The notes under the pieces: model-generated
Told to the model about the DNA's origin: nothing
Database searches by the model: none
The model's input: only the letters and a program-made list of their open reading frames with translations
Program-made: the position numbers and the translations under genes
In this document: in pieces, positions 21,369 through 31,606 of the stretch
How the letters are laid out: the number at the start of each line of letters is the position of its first letter
How positions within the stretch are numbered: the stretch's first letter is position 1
Assembly: GCF_014204945.1 (NCBI RefSeq)
Contig: NZ_JACHMN010000002.1
Coordinates: 3,247,001 to 3,311,000 of the forward strand
DNA: 64,000 nucleotides
Direction: 5' to 3'
Origin: Allocatelliglobosispora scoriae
GTDB lineage: Bacteria > Actinomycetota > Actinomycetes > Mycobacteriales > Micromonosporaceae

Positions 21369-22189
21369 AGGTTCTGCAGACCCCCGCCGAGCTTCGCGCC
21401 GCGCGGGAGAAGCTGACCGGCCGGGTCGCCGTCGTGATGACGATGGGCGCCCTGCACAGCGGTCACGAGGAGCTGCTGCGTGCGGCGGCCGGACAGGCCG
21501 ACCACGTCATCGCCACGATCTTCGTCAACCCCCTGCAGTTCGGGCCCGCCGAGGACTTCGACCGCTATCCGCGCACCCTCGAGTCCGACCTCGCCGCCTG
21601 CGAGCGAGCAGGGGTCGACATCGTCTTCACCCCCAGCCGCGACGGGATGTACCCGCAGGGCACGCCGACGATCACGGTCGACCCCGGGCAGCTCGGCACG
21701 GAGCTGGAGGGGACGGTGCGGCCGGGGCACTTCGCCGGCGTACTCACCGTGGTCTTCAAACTGCTCTCGCTCACCGCGGCCGACGTGGCGCTCTTCGGGG
21801 AGAAGGACTACCAGCAGCTCACGCTGATCCGGGCGATGGCGCGCGACCTGGACCTGCCCGTCGAGATCGTCGGCGTGCCGACGGTCCGCGAGGCCGACGG
21901 CCTCGCGCTCTCCAGCCGCAACCGCTACCTCGACGATGACCAGCGGCAGCTCGCCCTGGGGCTCTCGGCCGCGCTGCGGGCCGGTGCCGCCGAGCACCGG
22001 GCCGACGCTGTGCTCGCGGCGGCGCAGGCCGCTCTCGACCCGCGGATCGACGTGGACTACCTGGTGCTGCGTGGCGCGGACCTCGGCGAGGTCCCGGCTT
22101 CCGGACCTGCCCGGCTGCTCATCGCGGCCCGCCTCGGCACGACCCGACTCATCGACAACATCGCCATCGCGCTGAAGGACGACCACTGA
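21365..22189 (+). CDS. panC: Pantothenate synthetase
   Basis: Joins pantoate and beta-alanine with ATP. The 274-residue protein has the HIGH-like [40 protein letters not shown] and the KMSKS-like ALSSRNRYL motif. GTG start overlapping the DUF2520 gene; the stop overlaps the panD start (TGATG). With panD it supplies both steps leading to pantothenate, and coaX farther downstream phosphorylates the product. Confidence 0.97.
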   Translation: MKVLQTPAELRAAREKLTGRVAVVMTMGALHSGHEELLRAAAGQADHVIATIFVNPLQFGPAEDFDRYPRTLESDLAACERAGVDIVFTPSRDGMYPQGTPTITVDPGQLGTELEGTVRPGHFAGVLTVVFKLLSLTAADVALFGEKDYQQLTLIRAMARDLDLPVEIVGVPTVREADGLALSSRNRYLDDDQRQLALGLSAALRAGAAEHRADAVLAAAQAALDPRIDVDYLVLRGADLGEVPASGPARLLIAARLGTTRLIDNIAIALKDDH

Positions 22190-22608
22190 TGTTCCGGACC
22201 ATGCTCAAGTCCAAGATTCACCGGGCCACCGTCACCCAGGCCGATCTGCACTATGTCGGATCGGTGACGATCGACTCGGATCTGCTCGCGGCGGCCGACC
22301 TCCTCCCCGGTGAGAAGGTCGCGATCGTGGATGTCACCAATGGCGCGCGACTGGAGACCTACGTCATCCCCGGCGCGGCCGGTTCCGCCGTGATCGGCAT
22401 CAACGGCGCTGCCGCGCACCTCGTGCACCCCGGCGACCTGGTGATCCTCATCTCATACGGTCAGATGGACGAGATGCAGGCGCGCACCTATCAGCCCCGG
22501 ATCGTCCACGTCGATGCCGAAAACCGCGTGATCGAGCTGGGCACCGACCCCGCCGAAGCGGTCGAGGGCATGGTCGGCGACCTCGTCAGCGGTGCCGTAA
22601 CGAGCTGA
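22189..22608 (+). CDS. panD: Aspartate 1-decarboxylase (pyruvoyl-dependent)
   Basis: Makes beta-alanine from L-aspartate. The 139-residue proenzyme has the self-cleavage site G24-S25 within [10 protein letters not shown], where Ser25 becomes the pyruvoyl group, and conserved [12 protein letters not shown] and GINGAAAHL segments. Start overlaps the panC stop. Length is typical of actinobacterial PanD. Confidence 0.97.
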   Translation: MFRTMLKSKIHRATVTQADLHYVGSVTIDSDLLAAADLLPGEKVAIVDVTNGARLETYVIPGAAGSAVIGINGAAAHLVHPGDLVILISYGQMDEMQARTYQPRIVHVDAENRVIELGTDPAEAVEGMVGDLVSGAVTS

Positions 22609-22714
22609 GCACTCTTCGTATCCGCCTTTTCGGTGGGGCGGCGACTGTCCTTCCCGTGTCGTATGCTCGCGGCTCAGCGCCGATGGATGGCGCTGCTCTG
22701 GGGAGGTCAGCAGC

Positions 22715-23575
22715 ATGCGGCGTTGGATCGCGGCGGTAGCAATGGCGGGTGCCGCAGCAATTTTGATGAGCGGGTGCACGAGCCTGCCGCAGGGCGTCGA
22801 TGCCGCCATCGCCGACGAGTGGACCGACATCAAGCCGCCCACGGGCTGGTCGCCGGAGCCGGGCAACTGCCAGGCCGCCGCGTTCACCGAGACGATCTAC
22901 CGCAGCAACTACCTGCCGATCGCCTGCACCGACGAGCACAAGACCGAGGTCGTCCACGTCGGGACCTTCCCCGAGTCCGTGCGCAACGTCCCCAGCCGTG
23001 GCGGCCCCGAGCTGCTCGCGGCGCTCGCCGAGTGCGACGCCAAGTCGACCGCCTTCCTCGGCGGCCACTGGCAGGACGGCAAGCTCTGGATCGGCGTCTC
23101 GATGCCTAGCTCCGAGGCGTGGATCAGCGGCACCCGGTGGTTCCGCTGCGAGGTGGTGCAGCTCGACGACCTCTACGGCGACGCCGTCAGCCGCAAGTCC
23201 AGCCTGAAGGACGCGCTGAAGACCGACGCGAGTGTCAAGATCGGCTGCCAGAACTACAAGAGCGGCGCGGGCTTCACCCCGATCGCCTGCACCTCGAAGC
23301 ACAACGCGGAGTACGCGGGCTCCTACTTCGGCGCGAAGTCCTACGCGGCGCTGAAGAACAAGCAGGCGATGTGGGATGCCTGCTACAAGATCATCGCCAA
23401 GTGGGCCAACGTCAGCGCCTCGACCGTGAAGTACCGGACGGGCATCGTCACCAGCTACCCCAGCCAGGCCGAGTGGAACGAGGGCGACCACGCCGTCCGC
23501 TGCTGGCTGTGGCTGGACCGCAAGACGGTCACCAAGTCCATGAAGGGTGCGGGCTCCAAAGGCCTCCCGATGTGA
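22715..23575 (+). CDS. Septum-formation-domain lipoprotein
   Basis: An exported lipoprotein of 286 residues with signal peptide and lipobox MSGC. The body resembles the Septum_form family, with two halves that each carry cysteines in a similar setting (SNYLPIACTDEHKTEVVHVG and GFTPIACTSKHNAEYAGSY), so it is probably an internal duplication. Members are linked to cell division only by name and context; the function here is unknown. It lies between panD and nadB with its own 106-base upstream gap and a hairpin after its stop. Confidence 0.75.
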   Translation: MRRWIAAVAMAGAAAILMSGCTSLPQGVDAAIADEWTDIKPPTGWSPEPGNCQAAAFTETIYRSNYLPIACTDEHKTEVVHVGTFPESVRNVPSRGGPELLAALAECDAKSTAFLGGHWQDGKLWIGVSMPSSEAWISGTRWFRCEVVQLDDLYGDAVSRKSSLKDALKTDASVKIGCQNYKSGAGFTPIACTSKHNAEYAGSYFGAKSYAALKNKQAMWDACYKIIAKWANVSASTVKYRTGIVTSYPSQAEWNEGDHAVRCWLWLDRKTVTKSMKGAGSKGLPM

Positions 23576-23589
23576 TGACAGTGTTTTTG

Positions 23590-23613
23590 GGCACCCAGCG
23601 GTCGCTGGGTGCC
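23590..23613 (+). terminator. Hairpin after the septum-formation lipoprotein gene
   Basis: A perfect 11-bp inverted repeat (GGCACCCAGCG and its complement) with a 2-nt gap, just after a run of five T. It lies 14 nt past the stop codon and ahead of nadB. Because it occupies the alternative GTG start of nadB, the downstream ATG is preferred. Confidence 0.7.
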
Positions 23614-23635
23614 TGAGACACGGTTGACTGAGGGG

Positions 23636-25291
23636 ATGCACCTCCCGCTAAGACTTCCGGCTTCGGAGCCCGGCTGGGCCGAGCCGACCGATGTCGTGGT
23701 CATCGGCTCCGGGATCGCCGGGCTCACCACCGCACTGCACCTGCGCGAGGCCGGTCTGCACGTCACGGTCGTGACCAAGGTGAACATCGACGACGGCTCG
23801 ACCCGCTGGGCACAGGGCGGCATAGCGGCCGTCCTCGATCCGCTCGACACCCCCGCCGCGCACGCGCAGGACACCCTCGTCGCGGGAGTCGGCCTCTGCG
23901 ATCCCGCCGCCGTGGACATCCTGGTCACCGAGGGGCCGAGTCGCGTACGCGAGCTCATCCGCTGGGGCACCCGCTTCGATCGCAACCCCGACGGCACGTT
24001 GATGCTGACCCGCGAGGGCGGCCACCACGCCAACCGGATCGTCCACGCCGGTGGCGACGCGACCGGCGCCGAGGTCCAGCGCGCGCTCCACACCGCTGTC
24101 CGCCGAGACCCGTGGATCCGCCTCGTCGAGCACGCCCTGGTGCTGGACCTCCTCACCGACGCGGACGGCCGGGCCTGCGGCATCACCCTGCACGTGCTCG
24201 GCGAGGGCACCCCCGACGGCGTCGGCGCGATCCTCGCCCGGGCCGTCGTGCTCGCCACCGGCGGGATGGGCCAGGTCTTCGCCGCCACGACGAACCCCGT
24301 CGTCTCCACCGGCGACGGTGTCGCGCTCGCCCTGCGGGCCGGTGCGACCGTCACCGACCTGGAGTTCGTGCAGTTCCACCCGACCTCGCTCTACCTCGCC
24401 AGCTCCGGGATGTCGCAGCAGCCGCTCGTCTCGGAGGCGCTGCGCGGCGAGGGTGCCTTCCTGCTCGACCATGACGGTCAGCGGTTCATGGTCGGCCGCC
24501 ACGAACTCGCCGAACTCGCGCCGCGTGACGTGGTGGCGAAGGGGATCCACCGGACGATGCTCGCCGGCGGGACGGATCACGTCTGGCTCGACGCCCGGCA
24601 CGTCCGCGATGTGACGCGGCGATTCCCGACGATCACGGCCTACTGCCACGCGGCGGGGGTGGATCCGACGACCGATCTGATACCGGTGGCACCGGCGGCG
24701 CACTACGCGAGCGGCGGTGTGCGGACGGATCTGCACGGGCGGAGTTCGATCCCCGGGCTCTACGCCTGCGGCGAGGTGGCGTGCACGGGCGTACACGGTG
24801 CGAATCGGCTCGCGTCGAATTCGCTGCTGGAGGGGCTCGTCTTCAGCCGCCGGATCGCCGCCGACATCACCCGGGACCTGCCGCCCCAGGCCGACCCAGC
24901 GCCGCTGAAGGACCAACTCTTGAAGAGTTGCGACGATCTTGAGGGTGTGGCCGCGGTCGCGGACGGGCGGGCTGCGGTGCAGCGGGCGATGACTCGGGGT
25001 GCCGGGGTGCTGCGGAGCGGCAAGACGCTCGCCGAGACCCAGGAGGTGCTCGACGGGATCGCCGTCACCGGCCGGGGCAACGCCGAGTGGGAACTGCTCA
25101 ACCTGCTGACCGTCGCCGCGGCGCTGGTCGCCGCAGCGACACTTCGCGAGGAGACCCGCGGTTGTCACTGGCGCGAGGACTTTCCGGAGGCGAGCGACGC
25201 GTGGCGGGGCCACCTGCTGGCGGGGCTCGAAACCGACGGGGAGGGCACCGGCGGCGGGAACGTTACGGAGAAATGGGAGCCGATCGCATGA
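23636..25291 (+). CDS. nadB: L-aspartate oxidase
   Basis: Oxidises L-aspartate to iminoaspartate for quinolinate and NAD synthesis. The 551-residue flavoprotein has the FAD dinucleotide fold VVVIGSGIAGLTTALHL, the succinate-dehydrogenase-like catalytic region (EFVQFHPTSLY, GLYACGEVACTGVHGANRLASNSLLE) and a C-terminal helical domain. The ATG is chosen over a GTG nine codons earlier that lies in a terminator hairpin. Unusually, the linker after the flavin domain (LKDQLLKSCDDLEG) is encoded by half of a dispersed palindromic element. The stop overlaps the nadC start. nadA is not in the window. Confidence 0.94.
   Translation: MHLPLRLPASEPGWAEPTDVVVIGSGIAGLTTALHLREAGLHVTVVTKVNIDDGSTRWAQGGIAAVLDPLDTPAAHAQDTLVAGVGLCDPAAVDILVTEGPSRVRELIRWGTRFDRNPDGTLMLTREGGHHANRIVHAGGDATGAEVQRALHTAVRRDPWIRLVEHALVLDLLTDADGRACGITLHVLGEGTPDGVGAILARAVVLATGGMGQVFAATTNPVVSTGDGVALALRAGATVTDLEFVQFHPTSLYLASSGMSQQPLVSEALRGEGAFLLDHDGQRFMVGRHELAELAPRDVVAKGIHRTMLAGGTDHVWLDARHVRDVTRRFPTITAYCHAAGVDPTTDLIPVAPAAHYASGGVRTDLHGRSSIPGLYACGEVACTGVHGANRLASNSLLEGLVFSRRIAADITRDLPPQADPAPLKDQLLKSCDDLEGVAAVADGRAAVQRAMTRGAGVLRSGKTLAETQEVLDGIAVTGRGNAEWELLNLLTVAAALVAAATLREETRGCHWREDFPEASDAWRGHLLAGLETDGEGTGGGNVTEKWEPIA
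24910..24944 (+). repeat. Half-copy of palindromic element B inside nadB
   Basis: This 35-base stretch inside the nadB reading frame matches the right arm of the intergenic B elements, with one mismatch over the 32 bases that read GGACCAACTCTTGAAGAG then TTGCGACGATCTTG. It is read in frame as Asp-Gln-Leu-Leu-Lys-Ser-Cys-Asp-Asp-Leu and keeps nadB open. Confidence 0.85.
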
Positions 25292-26205
25292 GGGAAGAGA
25301 CAGCTCGCGCACTCGCCGCACGGGGCATGGAGCCCGGCGAGGTGGAGCGGATCATTCAGACCGCGCTGCTGGAGGACCTGGGCGCGGAGTGGACCGACGT
25401 GACCAGCACCGCGACGATCCCGGCCGACCAACTCGGTACGGCGGAGATCGTCGCCCGGGCCAACGGGGTCATCGCCGGTCTGGAGGTCGCCCGTGCGGTC
25501 TTCGAGACCGTCGAGCAGCTCTGTGACGAGGGCGGCGGTGGGCGTACCCACTGGGAGGCGGGAGTGGACGACGGCGCGGTGGTGACGCGGGACGCGGTGC
25601 TCGCGACCGTGACCGGGCCGACCCGGATCCTGCTGATGGGCGAGCGGACCGCGCTCAACCTGCTGTCGCGGATGTCCGGGGTCGCCACCCACACGGCGGC
25701 CTGGGCTCGCGAGCTGGCCGGGACGAAGGCGACGGTGCTCGACACCCGTAAGACGACGCCGGGACTGCGGGTGCTGGAGAAGTACGCCGTCCGCGCAGGT
25801 GGGGGCACCAACAAGCGGATGGGCCTCTACGACGTGGCCATGATCAAGGACAACCACAAGCTCGCCGCGGGTTCGATCACGGCGGCTTTCGAGGCGGTCC
25901 AGCGGACATACCCCAACGTGACGATCCAGGTCGAGGTGACGACCGTCGACGAAGCCCGCGAAGCCGTCGATGCTGGGGCCGGCTTCCTGCTGCTCGACAA
26001 CATGGAGCCCGCGCTGCTGCGCGAGGTGGTCGAGGCGGTCGGCGAGCGCGCCGAGCTGGAGGCGACCGGCGGGCTGACCCTGGAGGTGGCCCGCAAGGTC
26101 GCCGAGACCGGCGTCGACTACCTCAGCGTCGGCGGGCTCACCCACTCGTCGCCGATCGTCGACATCGCACTCGACCTGCGCGTCGACCCCGCCGGGACCC
26201 GGTGA
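25288..26205 (+). CDS. nadC: Quinolinate phosphoribosyltransferase (decarboxylating)
   Basis: Converts quinolinate and PRPP to nicotinate mononucleotide. The 305-residue protein shows ALLEDLGAEWTDVTS, the substrate-binding LDTRKTTPGLRVLEKYAVRAGG stretch in two parts (LDTRKTTPGLR and EKYAVRAGGG), the KDNH motif and GVDYLSVGGLTHS at the C-terminus. The ATG overlapping the nadB stop has GGGAG eight bases upstream. coaX follows after four bases, so nadB-nadC-coaX is likely one unit. Confidence 0.96.
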   Translation: MREETARALAARGMEPGEVERIIQTALLEDLGAEWTDVTSTATIPADQLGTAEIVARANGVIAGLEVARAVFETVEQLCDEGGGGRTHWEAGVDDGAVVTRDAVLATVTGPTRILLMGERTALNLLSRMSGVATHTAAWARELAGTKATVLDTRKTTPGLRVLEKYAVRAGGGTNKRMGLYDVAMIKDNHKLAAGSITAAFEAVQRTYPNVTIQVEVTTVDEAREAVDAGAGFLLLDNMEPALLREVVEAVGERAELEATGGLTLEVARKVAETGVDYLSVGGLTHSSPIVDIALDLRVDPAGTR

Positions 26206-26209
26206 CACC

Positions 26210-26968
26210 GTGCTGCTCTGCATCGACATCGGTAACACCAACACGGTCCTCGCCACCTTCGAGGGCGAGAAGATCATCCACTCGTGGCGGGTCAAGACCG
26301 AGGCCCGCAACACCGCCGACGAGCTGGGGCTGCTCTTCCGCGGGCTGCTGAGCGGCGACAACGTGCAGATCACCGGGGTTGCGGCGTGCTCGACCGTGCC
26401 GGCGGCGCTGCGTACGCTGCGGACGATGCTGGCGCGCTACTACGCCGGGGTGCCGACGGTGATCGTCGAGCCGGGGGTGAAGACCGGTGTGCAGCTCGCC
26501 ATCGACAACCCCAAGGAGGTCGGCAGCGACCGGGTCGTCAACACCCTCGCCGCGTTCCACCTATATGGCGGGCCGGCGATCGTGGTCGACTTCGGTACGT
26601 CGACCAACTTCGACGCGATCTCCGACCGGGGGGAGTTCCTCGGTGGCGTACTGGCGCCGGGGATCGAGATCTCGGTCGAGGCGCTCGCCGCCCGGGCCGC
26701 CCAGCTCCGCAAGGTCGAGCTGGTCAAGCCGCCGCGGGTGATCGGCAAGAACACCGTGGAGTGCCTGCAGTCGGGGGTCGTCTACGGCTTCGCCGGGCAG
26801 GTCGACGGGGTGGTGACCCGGATGATCGCCGAGCTGGGTCCGGTGACGGCGGTGATCGCGACGGGCGGGCTGGCTCCGGTGGTGGTGGCCGAGTGCTCGA
26901 CGATCACCCACCACGAACCGATGATCACCCTGGTCGGCCTGCGCCTGGTATTCGAGCGCAACGTCTGA
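26210..26968 (+). CDS. coaX: Type III pantothenate kinase
   Basis: Phosphorylates pantothenate, the first step of CoA synthesis. The 252-residue protein begins with the ASKHA phosphate motif DIGNTNTVLATFEG and has the second phosphate/active-site motif VVDFGTSTNFDAIS and the adenosine-site region IATGGLAPVV. Type III kinases need a monovalent cation and are not inhibited by CoA (family knowledge). GTG start. A palindromic element fills the gap to the convergent transporter gene. Confidence 0.96.
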   Translation: MLLCIDIGNTNTVLATFEGEKIIHSWRVKTEARNTADELGLLFRGLLSGDNVQITGVAACSTVPAALRTLRTMLARYYAGVPTVIVEPGVKTGVQLAIDNPKEVGSDRVVNTLAAFHLYGGPAIVVDFGTSTNFDAISDRGEFLGGVLAPGIEISVEALAARAAQLRKVELVKPPRVIGKNTVECLQSGVVYGFAGQVDGVVTRMIAELGPVTAVIATGGLAPVVVAECSTITHHEPMITLVGLRLVFERNV

Positions 26969-26971
26969 GCG

Positions 26972-27054
26972 CAAGATCGTCGCAACTCTTCAAGAGTTGG
27001 CGCCTCAGGCCGCCAGGCCTTAGGACCAGCTCTTGAAGAGTTGCGACGATCTTG
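26972..27054. repeat. Dispersed palindromic element B, copy 1
   Basis: Arms of about 40 nt flank a tiny loop, with the outer core CAAGATCGTCGCAACTCTT and the inner core GCCTCAGGCC/GGCCTTAGGA. Each arm is itself palindromic around CTCTTCAAGAG, so the element can form a cross or a long hairpin. It lies between the convergent coaX and DHA2 transporter genes and ends 9 bases from the latter's stop. Confidence 0.88.
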
Positions 27055-27063
27055 GCGTGGCGC

Positions 27064-28560
27064 TTAGCCCATGTGGACTGCGGCCACATCCGTCGGGAGG
27101 TCGTCCTTGGTGGCCTTGATGATGAAGGCCGCGATGACCGCACCCAGCGCGAGGAACCCGGCACCCCAGGCGAAGACCACCTGGTAGCTGTGGACCAGTG
27201 CCTGGAACTGGATCATCGGACCCTGGACCGCCTGCTTCGCCGACCAGCTCGTGACGGCCGTCGTGGCGATCGTGCTGAGCAGCGCCACGCCGAGCGAGCC
27301 GCCGATCTGCTGCGTCGCGTTGAGGGTCGCGCTCGCCGCACCGGCGTCGTGCTCCGGTACGCCGACCAGCGCCAGACTGGACAGCGGCACGAAGCTGAAG
27401 CCGAGCCCGAGGCCGAGCAGCAGCTCCGCCGGGAGGACGTGCGTGACGAACGCGGTGTCCAGCCCGATCTGGGTCAGGTAGAGCATGCCGGAGGCGGCGA
27501 TGAGGCCACCGGCGACCATGAGCGGCTTCGGCCCGAACTTGACCGCCAGCTGGGTCGCGAGACCCGCGGCGATGAAGACACCCGCCGTGACCGGCAGCAT
27601 CGCGAGGCCCGACTCCAGCGGCGTGTACTGCAGCACGATCTGGAAGTAGAGCGCGAGGAACAGGAACGCCCCCATGAGACCGATGCCGACCATCATCGAG
27701 AAGAGGTAGGCACCGCCCCGGTTGCGGTCCAGGATGATCCGCATCGGCAGCAGCGGGTTGCGCGAGCGCAGCTCGATGATGACGAAGGCGGCGAGGAGCA
27801 CGAGACCGCCCGCGATGAAGGAGAGCGTGGCGCTGTCGCTCCAGCCCTTGTCCGCGGCCTGGGTGAAGCCGTAGACGAGCGAGACGAGGCCGAGGGTCGC
27901 GGTCACGGCGCCCGGCACGTCGTACTTCGTGTCGCCGTGCGCACGGCTCTCCGGCACCACCGCGAGGGCGGCGAAGACGGCGATCAGCGCGATCGGGATG
28001 TTGACGAGCAGGCACCAGCGCCAGTCGGCGTACTGGGTGAGCACACCGCCGAGGACGAGGCCGATCGCGGCGCCACCACCGGCGATCGCACCGTAGACGG
28101 CGAACGCCTTGGCCCGCTCCTTCGCCTCGGTGAACAGGCCGGTGAGCAGCGCCAGGCCGGCCGGGGCGAGCAGCGCGCCGAAGACACCCTGCAGCGCCCG
28201 GGCCGCGAAGAGCATCTCGCCGGACTGGGCGAGACCACCGATCGCGGACGCCACCGCGAAGCCGATCGCGCCGAGCACGAAGGCCCTGCGCCGGCCCCAG
28301 TAGTCGGCGATGCGCCCGCCGAGCAGCAGCAGACCACCGAACGCCAGCGTGTACGCCGTGAGCACCCACTGCCGGTTGGCGTCGGTGATGCCGAGTTCGG
28401 CCTGGGCCTGCGGCAGGGCGATGTTGACGACCGTCGCGTCGAGCACGACCATCAGTTGGGCTAGGGCAAGGACGGCCAAGGCCAGCCAGCGCTTGGGGAA
28501 GGGTTCGACGGCTGGCGCCGGTTCCTTCCCCGGGGCGGCCTCGATCACGGTTGCGGTCAC
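27064..28560 (-). CDS. DHA2-family MFS drug efflux transporter
   Basis: A 498-residue, 14-helix major facilitator of the EmrB/QacA type. Visible motifs are the motif A-like GGRIADYWGRRRAF, the motif C region GAIAGGGAAIGLVLGGVL, and the DATVVNIALPQAQAELG segment typical of DHA2 helix 1. Proton-driven export of drugs or secondary metabolites is likely; the substrate is unknown. It lies 39 bases downstream of a TetR regulator on the same strand and is very probably controlled by it. Confidence 0.9.
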   Translation of the reverse strand: MTATVIEAAPGKEPAPAVEPFPKRWLALAVLALAQLMVVLDATVVNIALPQAQAELGITDANRQWVLTAYTLAFGGLLLLGGRIADYWGRRRAFVLGAIGFAVASAIGGLAQSGEMLFAARALQGVFGALLAPAGLALLTGLFTEAKERAKAFAVYGAIAGGGAAIGLVLGGVLTQYADWRWCLLVNIPIALIAVFAALAVVPESRAHGDTKYDVPGAVTATLGLVSLVYGFTQAADKGWSDSATLSFIAGGLVLLAAFVIIELRSRNPLLPMRIILDRNRGGAYLFSMMVGIGLMGAFLFLALYFQIVLQYTPLESGLAMLPVTAGVFIAAGLATQLAVKFGPKPLMVAGGLIAASGMLYLTQIGLDTAFVTHVLPAELLLGLGLGFSFVPLSSLALVGVPEHDAGAASATLNATQQIGGSLGVALLSTIATTAVTSWSAKQAVQGPMIQFQALVHSYQVVFAWGAGFLALGAVIAAFIIKATKDDLPTDVAAVHMG

Positions 28561-28599
28561 GGTGGTTCCTCTCGGTGCAGTCTTGCGGTTGAGCAGTGT

Positions 28600-29160
28600 T
28601 CAGCGGTGGAGCAGCGGGATCAGGATCTGATCCACGACCCGGACCATGTACTCGTCGTCGAGCGGCTGGCCGTGGGCGATGAAGCGGGTCAGCAGCAGGG
28701 CGGGGACCAGCTCGTGCACGAGGTCGAACTCGAGCGCGGTGGCCGGCAGTTGGCCGCGCTCCACGGCACGGCGGATGACGTCCTCGACGTCGCAGCGCTT
28801 CTCCGGCAGCACCTGGGCGCGAACGATCTCCGCGAGCTCGGCGTTGCTCTGCATCGCGAAGGCGATGGACTGCAGCATCGGGGCGTCGTCCATGCACATC
28901 CGAGCCATGACCTGCAGCATCGCCAGCAGGTCGTCGCGCAGATCGCCCGTGTCGGGCAGGACGGCCGTCTCGAAGTGTTTCTGCCGCAGCGCCTCGGCGA
29001 CGAGCTGCGGCTTCCCCGGCCAGTGCCGATAGATCGTTGCCTTGCTGACGTGGGCCCGAGCCGAGACCGCGTCCATGGTCAAGCGCTCATAGCCCACCTC
29101 GCGCAGCAGGTCCAGCACTGCGGCGAAGAGCTCGGGCTCTCGATCGATGCGACGTACCAC
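28600..29160 (-). CDS. TetR-family repressor
   Basis: A 186-residue regulator. The N-terminal helix-turn-helix is clear (RLTMDAVSARAHVSKATIYRHW, about residues 24-45), followed by a helical ligand-binding domain similar to TetR_C of the SCO-type efflux regulators (LLAMLQVMARMCMDDAPML). Transcribed ahead of the DHA2 transporter. A near-perfect palindrome of AACGAAAC type lies 43 bases upstream of its start, the expected place for an autoregulatory operator. Confidence 0.92.
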   Translation of the reverse strand: MVRRIDREPELFAAVLDLLREVGYERLTMDAVSARAHVSKATIYRHWPGKPQLVAEALRQKHFETAVLPDTGDLRDDLLAMLQVMARMCMDDAPMLQSIAFAMQSNAELAEIVRAQVLPEKRCDVEDVIRRAVERGQLPATALEFDLVHELVPALLLTRFIAHGQPLDDEYMVRVVDQILIPLLHR

Positions 29161-29202
29161 GTGCTCACCTCCGAAGCCCCCCGGACCGCCGTGCGGCGGC
29201 GA

Positions 29203-29219
29203 AACGAAACCGTTTCGTT
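29203..29219. promoter_or_regulatory. Predicted TetR operator
   Basis: A 17-bp palindrome with arms AACGAAAC and GTTTCGTT around one central base. This class of palindrome is a common TetR-family operator. It lies between the divergent TetR and MFS genes and could control both. Confidence 0.7.
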
Positions 29220-29323
29220 CACGAAGCTAGCTCGGTGATGTTGCGAGATGCCGGGTCCTGGGACCGAGATCACAGTCATAAATCGGACCGCGGGACAAGA
29301 CAGCACGTAATACCCTTCGCGCC

Positions 29324-30571
29324 ATGCCGCACACCCCAGCCGCAGCAGCCCCGTCCACACCGGCCGTCTCGCTCTGGCGCGATGTCTGGCTCCTCGCCGT
29401 CGCCCAGGTCCTCTCCGGACTCGGCGCCGCCGTCATCGTCACGCTGCTCATCCTCAACGCGCAGGAGCACGGCGGCGAGGACGCGGGACTCGCGGTCGCG
29501 GCCGTGGTGATCGCCGCCGCCGTACCGACCGTGCTCTTCGCACCGATCACCGGCCGGCTCGCGGACCGCTTCGACTCGCGGCTCCTGCTGATCGTCGCCG
29601 GCTGCATCCAGATCGGGGCCTGCCTGCTGATTCCGGTCCTACCCGGGATCACCGGCAAGATCGTGGCGATGGCGCTGCTCTTCACCGGTACGGCGATCGC
29701 CCAACCCGTCCGGGCCGCCCTGCTGCCCGCGATGGTCACCGAGGAGGACCTGCCCCGGGCCGGTGCCATCGGGCAGACCGCCTCCGTCATCGGGCCCATG
29801 GGCGGTCCGCCCGTCGCCGGATTCGCCTACCTCTACGGCGTGGACCCGACGATGCGGTGGGCGGCGATCGGGTTCGTCTCCACCATCGTGCTGGGGCTCG
29901 TTCTGCGTACCCGCCGAAGTGAAAGGGTGACCAGCAGCGGCGCGTCGTGGCGTGCGGAGCCCAGGCTGCCGCTGGACAGCCTGCTCAAGGTGACCTTCCT
30001 CGGCACTGCGGCCGTCGTCGCCACGGTCTCGGTCGTCAACGTCGTCGAGGTCTTCTTCGTCCGCGAGACGCTCGGCGCGTCGCCCGGGATCTTCGGCGTC
30101 CTCACCGCGATGTGGCCGCTCGGCATGGTCGCGGGCGCCTGGGCGCAGGCGAAGATGGCCGAGAAGCGCGACGACGGCACGCTCGCCGTCTGGCTCTTCG
30201 TCACCCTCGGCGCGACCGCCGTGCTCATCGCCACCCTCTCCAGCATCGGCTCCGCGGTGTGGATGGTGCCGATCTGGCTCATCGCCGGCTCGCTCAACGG
30301 CGCCGACAACGTGCTCATCACCACACTCATGGGCCGCCGGGCCGCGCCGGAGGCCCGCGGCCGCGTCGCAGCGATCATGCAGGCCGCGATCCAGGGCTCG
30401 CTCCTCGTCGGCTACGTCATCGGCGGCCTCAGCCTTGAAGCAGGTCACACCCCTCGCGGCATCATCATGGTCGCCGGGTCGGCCGGCCTGATCGCGGTCC
30501 TCACGGTCCTTCCGTGGGTACGCACCACAGTGCGCCACGTCCGACGAGAAGCCCTGGCCGGAGCCGAGTAG
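29324..30571 (+). CDS. MFS transporter
   Basis: A 415-residue, 12-helix major facilitator related to the enterobactin exporter (EntS-like) group. The DWRDVW-like start (SLWRDVWLLAVAQVLSG), the motif ITGRLADRFDSRLLL and the GQPVRAALLPAM-type segment (AQPVRAALLPAMVTEEDLP) are clear. It is a paralogue of the MFS protein on the other side of mqnA, with which it shares these segments closely. It ends 9 bases before mqnA, so the two may be cotranscribed, although no functional link is obvious. The substrate is unknown. Confidence 0.85.
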   Translation: MPHTPAAAAPSTPAVSLWRDVWLLAVAQVLSGLGAAVIVTLLILNAQEHGGEDAGLAVAAVVIAAAVPTVLFAPITGRLADRFDSRLLLIVAGCIQIGACLLIPVLPGITGKIVAMALLFTGTAIAQPVRAALLPAMVTEEDLPRAGAIGQTASVIGPMGGPPVAGFAYLYGVDPTMRWAAIGFVSTIVLGLVLRTRRSERVTSSGASWRAEPRLPLDSLLKVTFLGTAAVVATVSVVNVVEVFFVRETLGASPGIFGVLTAMWPLGMVAGAWAQAKMAEKRDDGTLAVWLFVTLGATAVLIATLSSIGSAVWMVPIWLIAGSLNGADNVLITTLMGRRAAPEARGRVAAIMQAAIQGSLLVGYVIGGLSLEAGHTPRGIIMVAGSAGLIAVLTVLPWVRTTVRHVRREALAGAE

Positions 30572-31429
<858 letters not shown>

Positions 31430-31606
31430 CCTGCGCCGATCTCAAGATCAGGAGCTCGCCGAGAAGGGTGGGCTGTGCGGCATGGACGCACCGCACCTCG
31501 CGCATATCGGCCGTTCCGGAAAGGGCCCGGCTCGGTCTCGGCCAGGGCTCAGCTCGGGCTTGGCGATGATCACGCACATTCCGGGAAACAGCGCCTAACG
31601 CCGCGC

